The notes: generated from the sequence alone by a model not told the origin. Positions 52,991 through 62,433 are shown, counted from the stretch's first letter. The stretch: 64,000 nucleotides of DNA from CAJCIW01 sp039798725 (GCA_039798725.1 JBDKFJ010000002.1:160923-224922); one strand, 5' to 3'. Program-made: numbers and translations.

Positions 52991-53263
52991 TTATACCTCA
53001 CCAAAACAGCGATCGAAGGCACCGGCAATTTCTCCCATAATCTTTTCCGCATCCTCTCCCTCTACTGTTACCTCAATTTCTGTATGTTGACAGGCTCCTA
53101 ACATAAGAATGCAAAGAACGCTTTTGGCATTGACTGTCTCCTTTCCACAAGTAAAAAAGACTTGAGACGAGGTGTTTTGTAACAGCTTGGCGATTGCAGT
53201 CGCTGGCCTTGCATGCAGACCGAAGGGGTTTTTAACGGTCACGATTTGAACAACTTTTGGCAT
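52991..53263 (-). CDS. ptsH: Phosphocarrier protein HPr
   Basis: A 90-residue HPr with the phosphorylated His in NPFGLHARPATAIA and the regulatory Ser site in VNAKSVLCILMLGA, the target of HPr kinase in bacteria that have it. It is the first gene of the ptsH-ptsI pair on the minus strand. No sugar permease (EIIC) appears in the window, so a regulatory role is more likely than sugar uptake. Confidence 0.94.
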   Translation of the reverse strand: MPKVVQIVTVKNPFGLHARPATAIAKLLQNTSSQVFFTCGKETVNAKSVLCILMLGACQHTEIEVTVEGEDAEKIMGEIAGAFDRCFGEV

Positions 53264-53341
53264 AAAAAAATATAGAATAGAGGGGCTGCCCCTTTAAAAA
53301 AAACAGAAATTGTGCACACTGAAACGAAAATGAGGTGGTAC

Positions 53342-54595
53342 GTGGAAAAAAAACAGGTGGTAGTCATCGGTGGCGGTTTTGGTGGATTGCATGTTGCAAG
53401 AGCTCTTAAACACGCCCATGTGAATGTCATGCTGATTGACAAAAGCAACCATCATCTCTTTCAGCCTCTGCTCTATGAAGTGGCAACAGCCGCTCTATCC
53501 CCCGGTCACATTGCAACACCTCTTCGCGAAGTGTTGAGAGATCAAGAAAATACAACGGTTGTCATGGGAGAAGTGATTGAGATTAACAAAGAAAAAAAGA
53601 CGATACTGCTCGCCAACAAAGATACGATCTCTTACGACTACCTTGTCATCGCAATCGGTGCCAGACACAGCTATTTCGGAAAAAATGAATGGGAGATATT
53701 TGCACCGGGACTCAAAACCATCCGCGATGCGCTAAAAATTAGAGAACAGATCTTACTCTCATTTGAAAAGGCAGAAAGGCTTCTTGCACTAGAGGGCAAA
53801 CAAGAGCCTGTGAATTTTGTAATTATTGGTGGAGGTCCAACAGGAGTTGAGATGGCAGGATCGATTGCAGAAATTGCCAAACGCACTCTACACAAAAACT
53901 TCCGTTACATTGAACCGCAAAAAGCCGGTATCTACCTTGTAGAAGCACTGCCAACCATTCTGCCTGCATTTCCTCAAGAGCTGACGAAAAGCGCCGAAAA
54001 GATGCTAGAAAAATTAGGCGTGACTGTTCTTAAGGGACAAAAAGTGACAGAAATTAATGGGAAAGGAGTGCAAGTCGGGGATCGATTTATTCCCTCTAAT
54101 AATATCATCTGGGCAGCCGGCAACCAAGTGTCAGATCTCTTAAAGAGTTTGAACACTCCCCTCGATCGCGCCGGCAGAGCTATTGTTGAACCCGACCTGA
54201 CTCTAAAAGACCATCCTGAAGTGTTTGTCATTGGGGATGCAGCATCTGCAACCGGCAAAGAAGGCAAGCCCCTTCCGGGAGTGGCTCCTGTTGCCATGCA
54301 GCAAGGGCGCTATGTTGCAAAACTCATTAAGCGCGGGCTTGAAGGAAAACAGCGCCCTCCCTTTGTCTATTTTGACAAAGGAAGCATGGCAACAATCGGC
54401 AAAATGAAAGCGATTGCTATGGTCGGCTCATTTAAAACAGCCGGTTTTTTTGCTTGGCTTATGTGGGCGTTTGTCCATATCCTATTCCTCATCGGTTTTA
54501 GAAATCGATTAGGGGTGGCATTTGAATGGATGGCAGCAATTTTTACAGGGGAGCGAGGCGCGCGCCTTATCACGCATCCCATCGATAAAAAATAG
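53342..54595 (+). CDS. ndh: Type II NADH dehydrogenase (NDH-2)
   Basis: Single-subunit FAD enzyme that passes electrons from NADH to quinone without pumping ions. The 417 residues from the GTG at 53342 (after GAGGTGG) show VVVIGGGFGGLHVARAL for FAD, FVIIGGGPTGVEMAGSIAE for NADH and EVFVIGDAAS. The NNHLFQPLLYEVATA block is typical of NDH-2. The C-terminus has a membrane-anchoring hydrophobic stretch (FFAWLMWAFVHILFLIGF). Chlamydia trachomatis uses Na+-NQR; this extra entry point is one of the environmental-lineage traits. The 3' end overlaps comEC. Confidence 0.92.
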   Translation: MEKKQVVVIGGGFGGLHVARALKHAHVNVMLIDKSNHHLFQPLLYEVATAALSPGHIATPLREVLRDQENTTVVMGEVIEINKEKKTILLANKDTISYDYLVIAIGARHSYFGKNEWEIFAPGLKTIRDALKIREQILLSFEKAERLLALEGKQEPVNFVIIGGGPTGVEMAGSIAEIAKRTLHKNFRYIEPQKAGIYLVEALPTILPAFPQELTKSAEKMLEKLGVTVLKGQKVTEINGKGVQVGDRFIPSNNIIWAAGNQVSDLLKSLNTPLDRAGRAIVEPDLTLKDHPEVFVIGDAASATGKEGKPLPGVAPVAMQQGRYVAKLIKRGLEGKQRPPFVYFDKGSMATIGKMKAIAMVGSFKTAGFFAWLMWAFVHILFLIGFRNRLGVAFEWMAAIFTGERGARLITHPIDKK

Positions 54596-56024
54596 CTCTC
54601 GATTTTGGAGACGCCATCCGGCTCTTTTAGGCGGGTTTACTCTTCTTCTGGGCTCAGGCTTTGCTCTTTATCCCCATCCGCTCCTGCTTCTTATTTTCCT
54701 CTGGCTTGGCTTATCGACGGCTTCTGTCCACAGATTCGTGTACTGTTTATGTGCTTGCATAGCGATGTATGGATACACGGAGTGGCGTCTGCCTACAAAA
54801 AGATTGCCTCAAGAAAAAATAGAGGTCGAAGGGATCTTTCATATCGACTCCATTAAAGAATCTATCTCTTTTTTCAACCGCTCCCTTGTCTACAAAGGAA
54901 CGTTTGCTTTTGAAAATCAAATACTGCCTTGCAGGATCTACCTCAAAAAAGGGATGCGCCCACCCGGAAACTCTGATTACAAAATTGCGGGGACACTGGT
55001 CGATAAGGGCGACTTTTCTTTTGTTCTTAAACCAAGTAGTGCATGGATCGCGCAACCGTCTCACTTTAATCTCAGTGAGTGGCGATTTTGCATGAAAGAG
55101 AAACTGCACAGCTTTTTTAAGCTTAAGATTCAAGATCCGGAGAGCAGATCTCTTCTCTTTGCTATTATCGCAGGAGAAATCGATGAGAAGATCTTAAGCT
55201 TGCAATTCAATAGGATTGGGCTACAACATCTTTTAACAGTCTCGGGGTTTCATTTTACCTTGATAGCTCTTTGCATAGGTTTTTTTCTTCGCATGCTCTT
55301 ACCTTACCGTCTATCAAATGTAGCGCTTATTATTGTGCTCTCTTTCTATGCTCTTTTTGTAGGATATTCTTGCGCAGTTGTTCGCGCTTATATTGCCGCT
55401 TTTGTTGTCTTGTGGGGACGGCTGTTTGATTGGAAAATCTCAGGATTGAATGCTTTAGGAATAGGTCTTATCTTCTGTCTTGTAGACAACCCGCTCAACC
55501 TTCTTGATATCGGCTTCCAATTCAGCTTTCTTTGCACGCTGGCTCTTCTTCTTTTGTATCCGATTCTACAACACCTTTTTCCCCCTTTAGATTCTTGGGA
55601 AATCCAGCGTGCTCCCCTTTTGGAACAACACCTCTTCCTTTTGAAAAAAGGATTGCGCTCTTCTTTGTGTCTTACAGGAGCTGTACATATCGCCTCTATT
55701 CCTCTTATCCTTTTTCTTTTTCATAAGTTCTCTTTACTTGCGCTTGTTTATAATCTACTTTTTCCTGCTTGCATTGCCTTTTCTTTATTTTTACTTATCC
55801 TTTCTTTGTGCTTGCCATGGATTGGAAATATCCTGTTGCCTTTATGCGACAAGTGGACACAAGGCGTGCTTTATTTTACATCGCATCCCCCTGTCGGTCT
55901 TGATTTTTGTCTGCGCACTTCATCTATCGGCCTTTGTTCTCTTGTCACTCTAATTGCGATCCTGTTTTTCATCGCAATTCCCCTTTTTGAGAAAGTCACT
56001 CTTGAAAAAAAGCATATCGTTTGA
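54522..56024 (+). CDS. ComEC/Rec2 family competence membrane protein, core domain only
   Basis: A 500-residue polytopic protein with the ComEC core (LLTVSGFHFTLIALCIGF, the block FSCLCTLALLLLYPI and about ten helices). The C-terminal metallo-beta-lactamase nuclease domain of longer ComEC proteins is absent, as in Chlamydia CT339. The start is uncertain: the ATG at 54522 lies 74 bp inside ndh; no better start is seen downstream. Role in DNA uptake is inferred from the family. It completes the dnaX-ybaB-pts-comEC order found in Chlamydia, apart from the ndh insertion. Confidence 0.82.
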   Translation: MNGWQQFLQGSEARALSRIPSIKNSSRFWRRHPALLGGFTLLLGSGFALYPHPLLLLIFLWLGLSTASVHRFVYCLCACIAMYGYTEWRLPTKRLPQEKIEVEGIFHIDSIKESISFFNRSLVYKGTFAFENQILPCRIYLKKGMRPPGNSDYKIAGTLVDKGDFSFVLKPSSAWIAQPSHFNLSEWRFCMKEKLHSFFKLKIQDPESRSLLFAIIAGEIDEKILSLQFNRIGLQHLLTVSGFHFTLIALCIGFFLRMLLPYRLSNVALIIVLSFYALFVGYSCAVVRAYIAAFVVLWGRLFDWKISGLNALGIGLIFCLVDNPLNLLDIGFQFSFLCTLALLLLYPILQHLFPPLDSWEIQRAPLLEQHLFLLKKGLRSSLCLTGAVHIASIPLILFLFHKFSLLALVYNLLFPACIAFSLFLLILSLCLPWIGNILLPLCDKWTQGVLYFTSHPPVGLDFCLRTSSIGLCSLVTLIAILFFIAIPLFEKVTLEKKHIV

Positions 56025-56060
56025 GAGACTGATTCGAAGATTCTTTTTATCAAGGTGATT

Positions 56061-57062
56061 ATGCGTCGCTTTCTATTCTCCTGTTTACTTCTCTCAGCTA
56101 GCTTGTGTGCTGATGATTTACCCCCTTCGACTCAAGGAAAAGAGGCGTCTGGCCTTGTAAACCCTTCTGCGCGTTTCCAGGTTTCAAATGGTTGGAACAT
56201 GTTCTTTAACACCGAGTTTCTGTGGTGGACGGCAAAAGAGGATGGTCTGTACTACGTCCAGAAAGGATACAATGGCCCATCTGATGTGCCTATCTTTTCA
56301 GGGCATATTGCCAAAGTCAAACCGAAATTCCAGCCTGGCTTCCGCATAGGTTTTGGAGGCAATATGGAGTACGATGAGTGGGACGTACTTGTCAATTGGA
56401 CATGGTTTCAGTCAAATGCAAAAGGAAGCACAGAAGGCAATCTTCTGACTCTGTGGGCAAGGCCAGGGGCGACGGTCAACGCCTCTTCTGCAAGTAGCAA
56501 ATGGATGCTTTATATGAACATTTTCGATGCGGAAATGGGTAGATCATTCTGGGTAGGGAAACATTTTTCCATGCGCCCTTTTATCTCTCTTCGCGGTGCT
56601 TGGATCGATCAACATTTCCACATTCGCTACCAGCTAGAGGAGCTTGCTAAGCTGAGTGCTCACTCCGATTTCCAAGGCGGGGGTTTGCGCATGGGAACTG
56701 ACCTGCGCTTTTCTCTTTTAGGGGGCTGGAGTTTTTATGGTCTGGCTTCTGGATCGATGCTTTATGGATACTACGATTGTAGATTCGGCGAGCGGTACAA
56801 TGGAGAGCAAATTGCCAAGGCAAAAGATGGATTTCGGCAGGCTGCTTCTTCAGGGCAACTGGAACTCGGATTTCGATGGGACACGTACTGGCATAAGGAC
56901 CGCTATCATTTTGGCGGCTATGTCTGTTGGGAACAAAACATCTGGTTTGGACTCAATAAGATGAACCACTACTTTGGAGCTTTGGGAGAAGGAAACCTAG
57001 AGCAAATGAATGGCGATTTAACGCTTTCTGGCGGCACTTTTGGTATACGGTTTGACTTCTAA
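56061..57062 (+). CDS. MOMP-like outer membrane beta-barrel protein (tandem copy 3)
   Basis: A 333-residue protein with signal peptide MRRFLFSCLLLSASLCA and C-terminal FGIRFDF, ending in Phe as outer-membrane barrels do. I use the ATG at 56061 (after AAGGTGATT) rather than the GTG at 56055. It shares a pattern with the 6.9-9.4 kb pair (FFNTEFLWWTAKEDGLYY, FQPGFRIGFGG, GRSFWVGKHFSMRPF, GWSFYGLASGSMLYGYY) but is more distant. It forms a tandem pair with the next gene, 3 bp away, so they are one transcript. Confidence 0.85.
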   Translation: MRRFLFSCLLLSASLCADDLPPSTQGKEASGLVNPSARFQVSNGWNMFFNTEFLWWTAKEDGLYYVQKGYNGPSDVPIFSGHIAKVKPKFQPGFRIGFGGNMEYDEWDVLVNWTWFQSNAKGSTEGNLLTLWARPGATVNASSASSKWMLYMNIFDAEMGRSFWVGKHFSMRPFISLRGAWIDQHFHIRYQLEELAKLSAHSDFQGGGLRMGTDLRFSLLGGWSFYGLASGSMLYGYYDCRFGERYNGEQIAKAKDGFRQAASSGQLELGFRWDTYWHKDRYHFGGYVCWEQNIWFGLNKMNHYFGALGEGNLEQMNGDLTLSGGTFGIRFDF

Positions 57063-57065
57063 CGA

Positions 57066-58034
57066 ATGAGGCTTGGAATGTTTTGGATCGCACTCGCATT
57101 GATTCCCTTGGCTGTGTATGCATCACCTCCCAGTACAGAGCCGGCTTCAAAGACAAACTACCCTGCTAATTTTCAGGTAGCTGAAGGAATTGATCTTTTT
57201 ATAGGAGGAGACTATCTGTACTGGGGTGCAACTGCAGATGGTGTATACTTTGCAGAAAGTCATTCGATTGCCAAAATCGACCCCTCATTCACATCAGGAT
57301 TTCGCGTAGATGTGGGAGTCAATTTTCCAAAAGCCGGATCTGAACTCATTCTCTACTGGACAAACTTTTCCTCCCATGCTCGACAAGAGGTGAACAAAAC
57401 GAATCTGCCTCTCTGGGCAGAGCCGGCTTTTGATAGTTATGCAAGCGCGCTGAGTAGTACTGCTCACTGGAAATTAGGGCTAAATCTTTTTGACATCGAA
57501 TGGGATAGGGCCTCTTGGTTTGGAGGGCATTTTTCTCTGCGTCCCTTTTTTGGCATTCGCGGTGCCTTTATTGATGAAAAGATGAAGAGCACATTCACCT
57601 ATGATCCGGTTTCGATTGGCTCTGTCGATGCTTCTGTCCATTTCAAAGGAGGGGGCTTAAGAGCGGGAGGAGAAGGGCGATGGGTACTTCCCCTAGATTT
57701 TTCTCTTTATGGACTCTTGAGCGGTTCTTTACTATATGGACAGTTTCAACCCAAGAGCGTATGGGCATTGGATGGCGTTACTCAAGGGCAATCCCAAGAT
57801 TCTTTTTTGCAAAACTTGAATACTATGCAGATGCTCTTTGGGGTGGCGTGGGATACGCATTTTGCAAAAGATAAATTGCACTTTGAAGTCCACATGGGGT
57901 GGGAACAAAATATTTTCTTTCACTTTAACCGCTTTAACCACTACCTTGGAGACCTATCAGAGGGCTTTTTCTTTGAGGACAAAGGGAACTTGTGCCTCCA
58001 GGGGCTATCAGTGGGCGGACGATTTGACTTTTAA
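57066..58034 (+). CDS. MOMP-like outer membrane beta-barrel protein (tandem copy 4)
   Basis: A 322-residue paralogue of the preceding porin-like protein. The signal peptide is MRLGMFWIALALIPLAVYAS; the body shares FIGGDYLYWGATADGVYF, FTSGFRVDVGVNF, WFGGHFSLRPFFGIRGAF and FSLYGLLSGSLLYGQF, and the C-terminus is VGGRFDF. No Cys is present, so it cannot be cross-linked into a disulphide network. It starts 3 bp after the previous stop, indicating a bicistronic pair. Confidence 0.85.
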   Translation: MRLGMFWIALALIPLAVYASPPSTEPASKTNYPANFQVAEGIDLFIGGDYLYWGATADGVYFAESHSIAKIDPSFTSGFRVDVGVNFPKAGSELILYWTNFSSHARQEVNKTNLPLWAEPAFDSYASALSSTAHWKLGLNLFDIEWDRASWFGGHFSLRPFFGIRGAFIDEKMKSTFTYDPVSIGSVDASVHFKGGGLRAGGEGRWVLPLDFSLYGLLSGSLLYGQFQPKSVWALDGVTQGQSQDSFLQNLNTMQMLFGVAWDTHFAKDKLHFEVHMGWEQNIFFHFNRFNHYLGDLSEGFFFEDKGNLCLQGLSVGGRFDF

Positions 58035-58079
58035 TCGACAAAAAAACCTCTATTGAGCTAGACTCCTTTCTCTTTAGTG

Positions 58080-58153
58080 GCGACCGTAGCTCAGTTGGTT
58101 AGAGCGTTGGATTGTGGATCCAAATGTCGCGGGTTCGAGTCCCGTCGGTCGCC
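58080..58153 (+). tRNA. tRNA-His (anticodon GTG)
   Basis: Acceptor arms GCGACCG and CGGTCGC pair; anticodon stem TTGGA/TCCAA encloses loop TTGTGGA with anticodon GTG. A G at 58079 can act as the extra G-1 that pairs with the C discriminator, a feature of histidine tRNAs. The CCA end is not encoded. Confidence 0.95.
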
Positions 58154-58173
58154 CTCTTTCTTGAAGATCTGGT

Positions 58174-58956
58174 ATGAATTTACTTGAAGCTATCATCTGT
58201 GGTCTTCTTCAGGGCGTCACGGAATTTCTTCCGATTAGCTCCTCTGCCCATGTGAAGCTTGCAAAATTATTTTTCCATGTCGAGCACTCTGAATCGCAGG
58301 TCCTTTTTGATCTCATCTGCCATTTAGGGACGCTTTCGGCGCTTCTGTTCTGTTTGAAAGAGGATGTCATGCGCTTGTTTCGCGAAGAGAGACAAAAGTT
58401 AATTCTGCTCTTTGTCGCCCTTTTTCCCTTGATTCCCTGCTATTTTCTTCTCAAGCCTTTAAGAGACCTTGCTGCGCATCCTCATTGCTTAGGATTTTGC
58501 CTAATTATTACTTCAGCAATTTTGTTCTCTACCCACAGAGTGCGTCTTAAGAAAGAGCCTCCGAGCACGCTTGCATCTCAAGTACAAGCCTCTCTTTGGA
58601 TCGGTGCCATGCAGTCGATGGCGCTTATTCCCGGTATTTCACGGAGCGCTTCGACGATTTGCTGTGCGCGCCTACTGGGGTGGGATGCAAAAGAAGCCGT
58701 GCGGTTCTCTTTTCTTCTTTCTATCCCTACAATCATTGGGGGTAACTGTCTTGAGTTGCTAAAGCTCTACCTGTCGCAAGAACCTACAACGGCCCTTTCT
58801 ATGCCGACCTGTCTTGCCGGCTTACTCTGCTCTCTTGGAGCTGGATTGGCTGTAGTTAAAACAGCTATGGCCTACCTTGAAAAAGGGAACCTACGTCCGT
58901 TTGCATGGTATTGTCTTATCTTGGGAATAGTCATTTCTATTTATCTGAATTTGTGA
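58174..58956 (+). CDS. uppP: Undecaprenyl-diphosphatase UppP (BacA)
   Basis: Membrane phosphatase that recycles the lipid carrier of peptidoglycan and other glycans. The 260 residues hold the two catalytic blocks, LLQGVTEFLPISSSAHVKLA (Glu-rich with Ser/His) and PGISRSASTICCARLLGW (Pro-Gly-x-Ser-Arg-Ser), and eight helices. It lies between tRNA-His and ftsK, fitting with the reduced peptidoglycan used in chlamydial division. Confidence 0.95.
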   Translation: MNLLEAIICGLLQGVTEFLPISSSAHVKLAKLFFHVEHSESQVLFDLICHLGTLSALLFCLKEDVMRLFREERQKLILLFVALFPLIPCYFLLKPLRDLAAHPHCLGFCLIITSAILFSTHRVRLKKEPPSTLASQVQASLWIGAMQSMALIPGISRSASTICCARLLGWDAKEAVRFSFLLSIPTIIGGNCLELLKLYLSQEPTTALSMPTCLAGLLCSLGAGLAVVKTAMAYLEKGNLRPFAWYCLILGIVISIYLNL

Positions 58957-58968
58957 TATTCAGAGGGC

Positions 58969-61155
58969 ATGAACAAAGAGCCTGTTTCCAAAGGAAAATA
59001 CCCAAGAGAAATCAAGGGTTTGTTGCTTCTCTTGTTAAGTGTTGTATTCCTGATCAGTATTCTCAGTTTTCAAAGGCATCATCCCCATTCTAACTGGCTG
59101 GGACTTGTCGGCTGGGGCATTGGATTTGCCTTAAACTATCTTTTGGGGATCACCTCTTACTTGGCAACTGCATTCGTTGGATGGATCGGTTGGAGGCTTC
59201 TGTTAAAAGGAGAAATACAGCCGCTTGCCAAAATACTCTACTTCTCCGTTTTTTTGCTTTCTTTTGGCATTCTCTGTAATTTAAGTGCGGACCACTTTCC
59301 TTTTCTTGCCTCCTGGATGCAGGAACATATCTACACAGAGTCTTATCTTTTTGACTTCCCCTATCCTCACGAAGAAAATCGGTATAATTTAGGAGGTGTG
59401 CCCCTCTACTATATTTACAAAGATGTCCCCGTATTCAATCTACAGCGACTCCTTAGCGATTTTGGAGTAGCTCTCACCTGTTGTGTCACGTTGATTGCTT
59501 CTTTTTTTCTCTTTACCGATTTGCCGATTATTGATTCTTTAATGAAGCTCAAGGGACTTTTTTTTAAACCTGCAAAAGAGCCCATGCAGTCTATCGAACA
59601 GATTGAAGAAACTCTGACAAAGCACACATTAAAACCTCTCTACTCACCTAAAACTCTCCCTACTCCGCAGCCAAAAAAAATCGCAGAACCTAAAAAAATT
59701 CCCTTCTCAGATTCTCTTCCTCCACTCTCATTACTGAATCAGCCTCAAAAAGTAGATCAGCCTTCTCTTAAAAAAGAGCTCAAAAAACAAGCGGACATCT
59801 TGGAAGAGACGCTGGGAAGTTTTGGGATCGAAGCCAAGGTAGGAGACATCCACTGTGGTCCGACCATTGCTTCCTTTGAGGTGCATCCGGCAGTGGGTGT
59901 TAAGGTGCAGAAAATAAAAACTCTAGAAAATGATATTGCACTGAACTTACAGGCCAAATCGATCCGCATCATTGCTCCCATTCCCGGGAAAGCAGCGGTC
60001 GGTGTAGAAATCCCGTCTCTCTATCCACAGTCGGTGAGTTTTAAAGAGCTGCTTATTGACTATCAAAATGGTTCTAAAAAGATGGGTATTCCTCTTCTTT
60101 TAGGGAAAACGGTAGCAGGAGAAAATGTCATTGCCGATCTTACAAAAATGCCCCACTGTCTCATTGCAGGAGCTACAGGTTCTGGGAAATCGGTATGTAT
60201 CAACACAATCATCATGTCGATCTTGATGAATGCCAAGCCCGATGAAATCAAGCTGATCATGATTGATCCTAAAAAAGTGGAACTGACCCCCTACACAAAT
60301 CTTCCTCATATGATTGCGCCTGTAATTACAGAGCCTCATGGAGCGTATGCCGCTCTTAACTGGCTTGTCAAAGAGATGCAAAACCGGTATGAACTTCTCA
60401 AACAGCTAGGGCTGCGTAATATTACAGCCTTTAACCAGCGTACCCCGAATAAAGAAGTAGAGGCCTCTTTAAGCTTACCGGTTCCTGATAAGCTGCCTTT
60501 CATGGTGGCAATCATCGATGAATTTGCAGATCTCATGATGGCATCAAGCTCTGATCTTGAAACACCGATTGCACGCATTGCTCAGATGGCAAGGGCGGTT
60601 GGTATCCATTTGCTGCTTGCGACACAACGCCCTTCAAGAGAGGTCATCACAGGTCTTATTAAAGCCAACTTCCCCACAAGGATTGCCTTTAAAGTGGCCA
60701 ACCGCGTCAACTCCCAGATTATTCTGGATGACATTGGAGCTGAAAGCTTACTTGGCAACGGAGATATGCTGTTTTTACCTCCCGGAACCTCATCGCTTAT
60801 CCGCGCCCAAGGTGTTTATATGAGTGATGAAGAGATCCAAAAAGTGATTGCCTTTATCTGTAACCAAACACCGACTCATTATCTCATTGAATCATTTGAT
60901 TCGATGCGCTTTGAAAGCACAGCTACTGCTGAGGAAGGCTCTAAAGACTCTCTTTATGACGAGGCGCGTGAACTTGTTTTATCTACAAGAACTGCCTCTA
61001 CGACTTTCTTGCAGCGCAAACTCAAGATCGGATATGCAAGAGCGGCATCTCTTATGGATGAACTGGAGTCCAGAGGAGTCATTGGCCCACAGGAGGGCGC
61101 AAAACCCAGAAGAATTCTTGGCGATGTCTATGAAGAAAAAGACCTTATGGAATAG
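58969..61155 (+). CDS. ftsK: DNA translocase FtsK
   Basis: Couples chromosome segregation to division; chlamydiae lack FtsZ but keep FtsK. The 728-residue protein has four N-terminal helices (about 20-200), a Pro-rich linker, the alpha and beta motor domains with Walker A LIAGATGSGKSVCINTI and Walker B FMVAIIDEFADLM, and a C-terminal gamma winged-helix domain (STRTASTTFLQRKLKIGYARAA) that recognises polar DNA sequences. It overlaps the following small gene by about 30 bp. Confidence 0.95.
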   Translation: MNKEPVSKGKYPREIKGLLLLLLSVVFLISILSFQRHHPHSNWLGLVGWGIGFALNYLLGITSYLATAFVGWIGWRLLLKGEIQPLAKILYFSVFLLSFGILCNLSADHFPFLASWMQEHIYTESYLFDFPYPHEENRYNLGGVPLYYIYKDVPVFNLQRLLSDFGVALTCCVTLIASFFLFTDLPIIDSLMKLKGLFFKPAKEPMQSIEQIEETLTKHTLKPLYSPKTLPTPQPKKIAEPKKIPFSDSLPPLSLLNQPQKVDQPSLKKELKKQADILEETLGSFGIEAKVGDIHCGPTIASFEVHPAVGVKVQKIKTLENDIALNLQAKSIRIIAPIPGKAAVGVEIPSLYPQSVSFKELLIDYQNGSKKMGIPLLLGKTVAGENVIADLTKMPHCLIAGATGSGKSVCINTIIMSILMNAKPDEIKLIMIDPKKVELTPYTNLPHMIAPVITEPHGAYAALNWLVKEMQNRYELLKQLGLRNITAFNQRTPNKEVEASLSLPVPDKLPFMVAIIDEFADLMMASSSDLETPIARIAQMARAVGIHLLLATQRPSREVITGLIKANFPTRIAFKVANRVNSQIILDDIGAESLLGNGDMLFLPPGTSSLIRAQGVYMSDEEIQKVIAFICNQTPTHYLIESFDSMRFESTATAEEGSKDSLYDEARELVLSTRTASTTFLQRKLKIGYARAASLMDELESRGVIGPQEGAKPRRILGDVYEEKDLME

Positions 61156-61507
61156 GCTCAAAGAGCCAAAAGCTATGACTTTAGAAGAGATACAGGTAGA
61201 AAAAAACTTGCTGCCTCGACTGCAATTCATGGGCTATGTCTTCTTTTTTTTCTGTATCTTATCGATTCTTTTCGGCTTTATTATTGGCGAAGAGGCATTT
61301 GCACAAATCTTTACTGAACACTCCGCCTCAGCCCTTTCTTTAGAGCGCTCGATTCCCCCTGCCTTCTTTCTTGATGATACACCAGATGAGATAGAGCTTG
61401 TGGCAACCGATATCTTCAATTTTTACATCATAGGGGCCATCTTTGCCGCCATTGGCATCTGTTGTATTCTTTTTGCCCGTAAAAAGAAAAAAATCTACAA
61501 GAGCTAA
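61124..61507 (+). CDS. Hypothetical small membrane protein downstream of ftsK
   Basis: A 127-residue protein of unknown family with two hydrophobic helices (FMGYVFFFFCILSILFGFII and FYIIGAIFAAIGICCILFA) connected by a polar loop with many Glu and Ser. The N-terminus is basic (MKKKTLWNRLKEPK), and two ATG codons (61124 and 61130) lie within the end of ftsK. Its overlap suggests coupled expression with FtsK. Confidence 0.65.
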   Translation: MSMKKKTLWNRLKEPKAMTLEEIQVEKNLLPRLQFMGYVFFFFCILSILFGFIIGEEAFAQIFTEHSASALSLERSIPPAFFLDDTPDEIELVATDIFNFYIIGAIFAAIGICCILFARKKKKIYKS

Positions 61508-62433
61508 CTGATACGACGAATAGCCACTGCATCCCAGATTACAACAAAGCGATTGCTTCCGTCTGGGATAGGAACTCGATATAATACGGAGTTAATAGCG
61601 CCTATTTCTTCATGTACAAAACCTGTGGGACGAAGGATTGACACTTCGATAGATATCCCTCTAGTACGACCTTCTGTCTCGAGGTATTCAAGCTGTTTTT
61701 CTATCGTTATACCATCTTTTGGAGCATCCAAATCCCGCAGAAAGACAAAAAATGCAATGTAGTCCGTGTACAGCACTCCTCCAATAGATAGTTTCTTGAT
61801 ATATCCAAATAAAATATCTAACCGATCAGCTGGGGGCCAATGCTGGGCGATTTTTTTGTTTAGGATCCCTGTAAAGGATTGAGTTGCAACCACAACATCG
61901 GCAAGCTGAAAATGATTGGGCCAACGCGGCTCACAACTCAATGCTTCTATATCTCCAAGAACAGGTATCAAATGAGTCGATACCGGCCATGGGCTTGATA
62001 GACGCTCTTCTATAGGCTGCTTTACATCAGATGGCGCATTCCAAAGCCTCATTGATTCATTAATAAGCGTTTGTTGTTTTTTGACTTTTTCTTCAGTCAG
62101 TTTGAAAATGGATTCTAACACACGCGGTTCCCTATCAACAACTGTAAGCGTTTCAGGCTTCATCACCCGGACTAATTCCTCTACTTGGGGGTGATAAGAA
62201 TCACCATCGATCTCCTGCTTCCCCGGCCCTAGAACAACCAGATGTTTACAAGCCAGGTTACGCTTGATAGCATGTCCAAGAATATGCGACCAACAATTGT
62301 ACCCTGTAGACAGTTCACTCGAAGTTGCAGTTAAAGCACTAGTCTCTTCCGCTCCTCGATTTACAGATGATGCATGGCTATCTACGATTGCATTTGTTAC
62401 TGGTGCAATACAACGATATGGGCCAATGGACAT
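61504..62433 (-). CDS. Putative SAM-dependent methyltransferase-like protein
   Basis: The 309 residues contain a class I methyltransferase-like core: a Gly-rich motif I (LVVLGPGKQEIDGD) followed by an acidic-ending strand (TLTVVDREP), then a strand plus Asp/Thr (ADVVVATQSFTGIL) and a beta strand with Gly (LSIGGVLYTDYI). The first ~55 residues are Ser/Thr-rich and disordered, which may be a secretion signal. No substrate can be proposed. It overlaps the small membrane gene by 4 bp in convergent orientation. Alternatives: a non-catalytic Rossmann-like protein. Confidence 0.6.
   Translation of the reverse strand: MSIGPYRCIAPVTNAIVDSHASSVNRGAEETSALTATSSELSTGYNCWSHILGHAIKRNLACKHLVVLGPGKQEIDGDSYHPQVEELVRVMKPETLTVVDREPRVLESIFKLTEEKVKKQQTLINESMRLWNAPSDVKQPIEERLSSPWPVSTHLIPVLGDIEALSCEPRWPNHFQLADVVVATQSFTGILNKKIAQHWPPADRLDILFGYIKKLSIGGVLYTDYIAFFVFLRDLDAPKDGITIEKQLEYLETEGRTRGISIEVSILRPTGFVHEEIGAINSVLYRVPIPDGSNRFVVIWDAVAIRRIS

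Noticed and set aside
60848..61123. Upstream extension of the small membrane gene into ftsK
   Set aside because: The frame is open from 60848 but its sequence there is a shadow of the FtsK gamma region; the Met codons at 61124/61130 give a sensible start.
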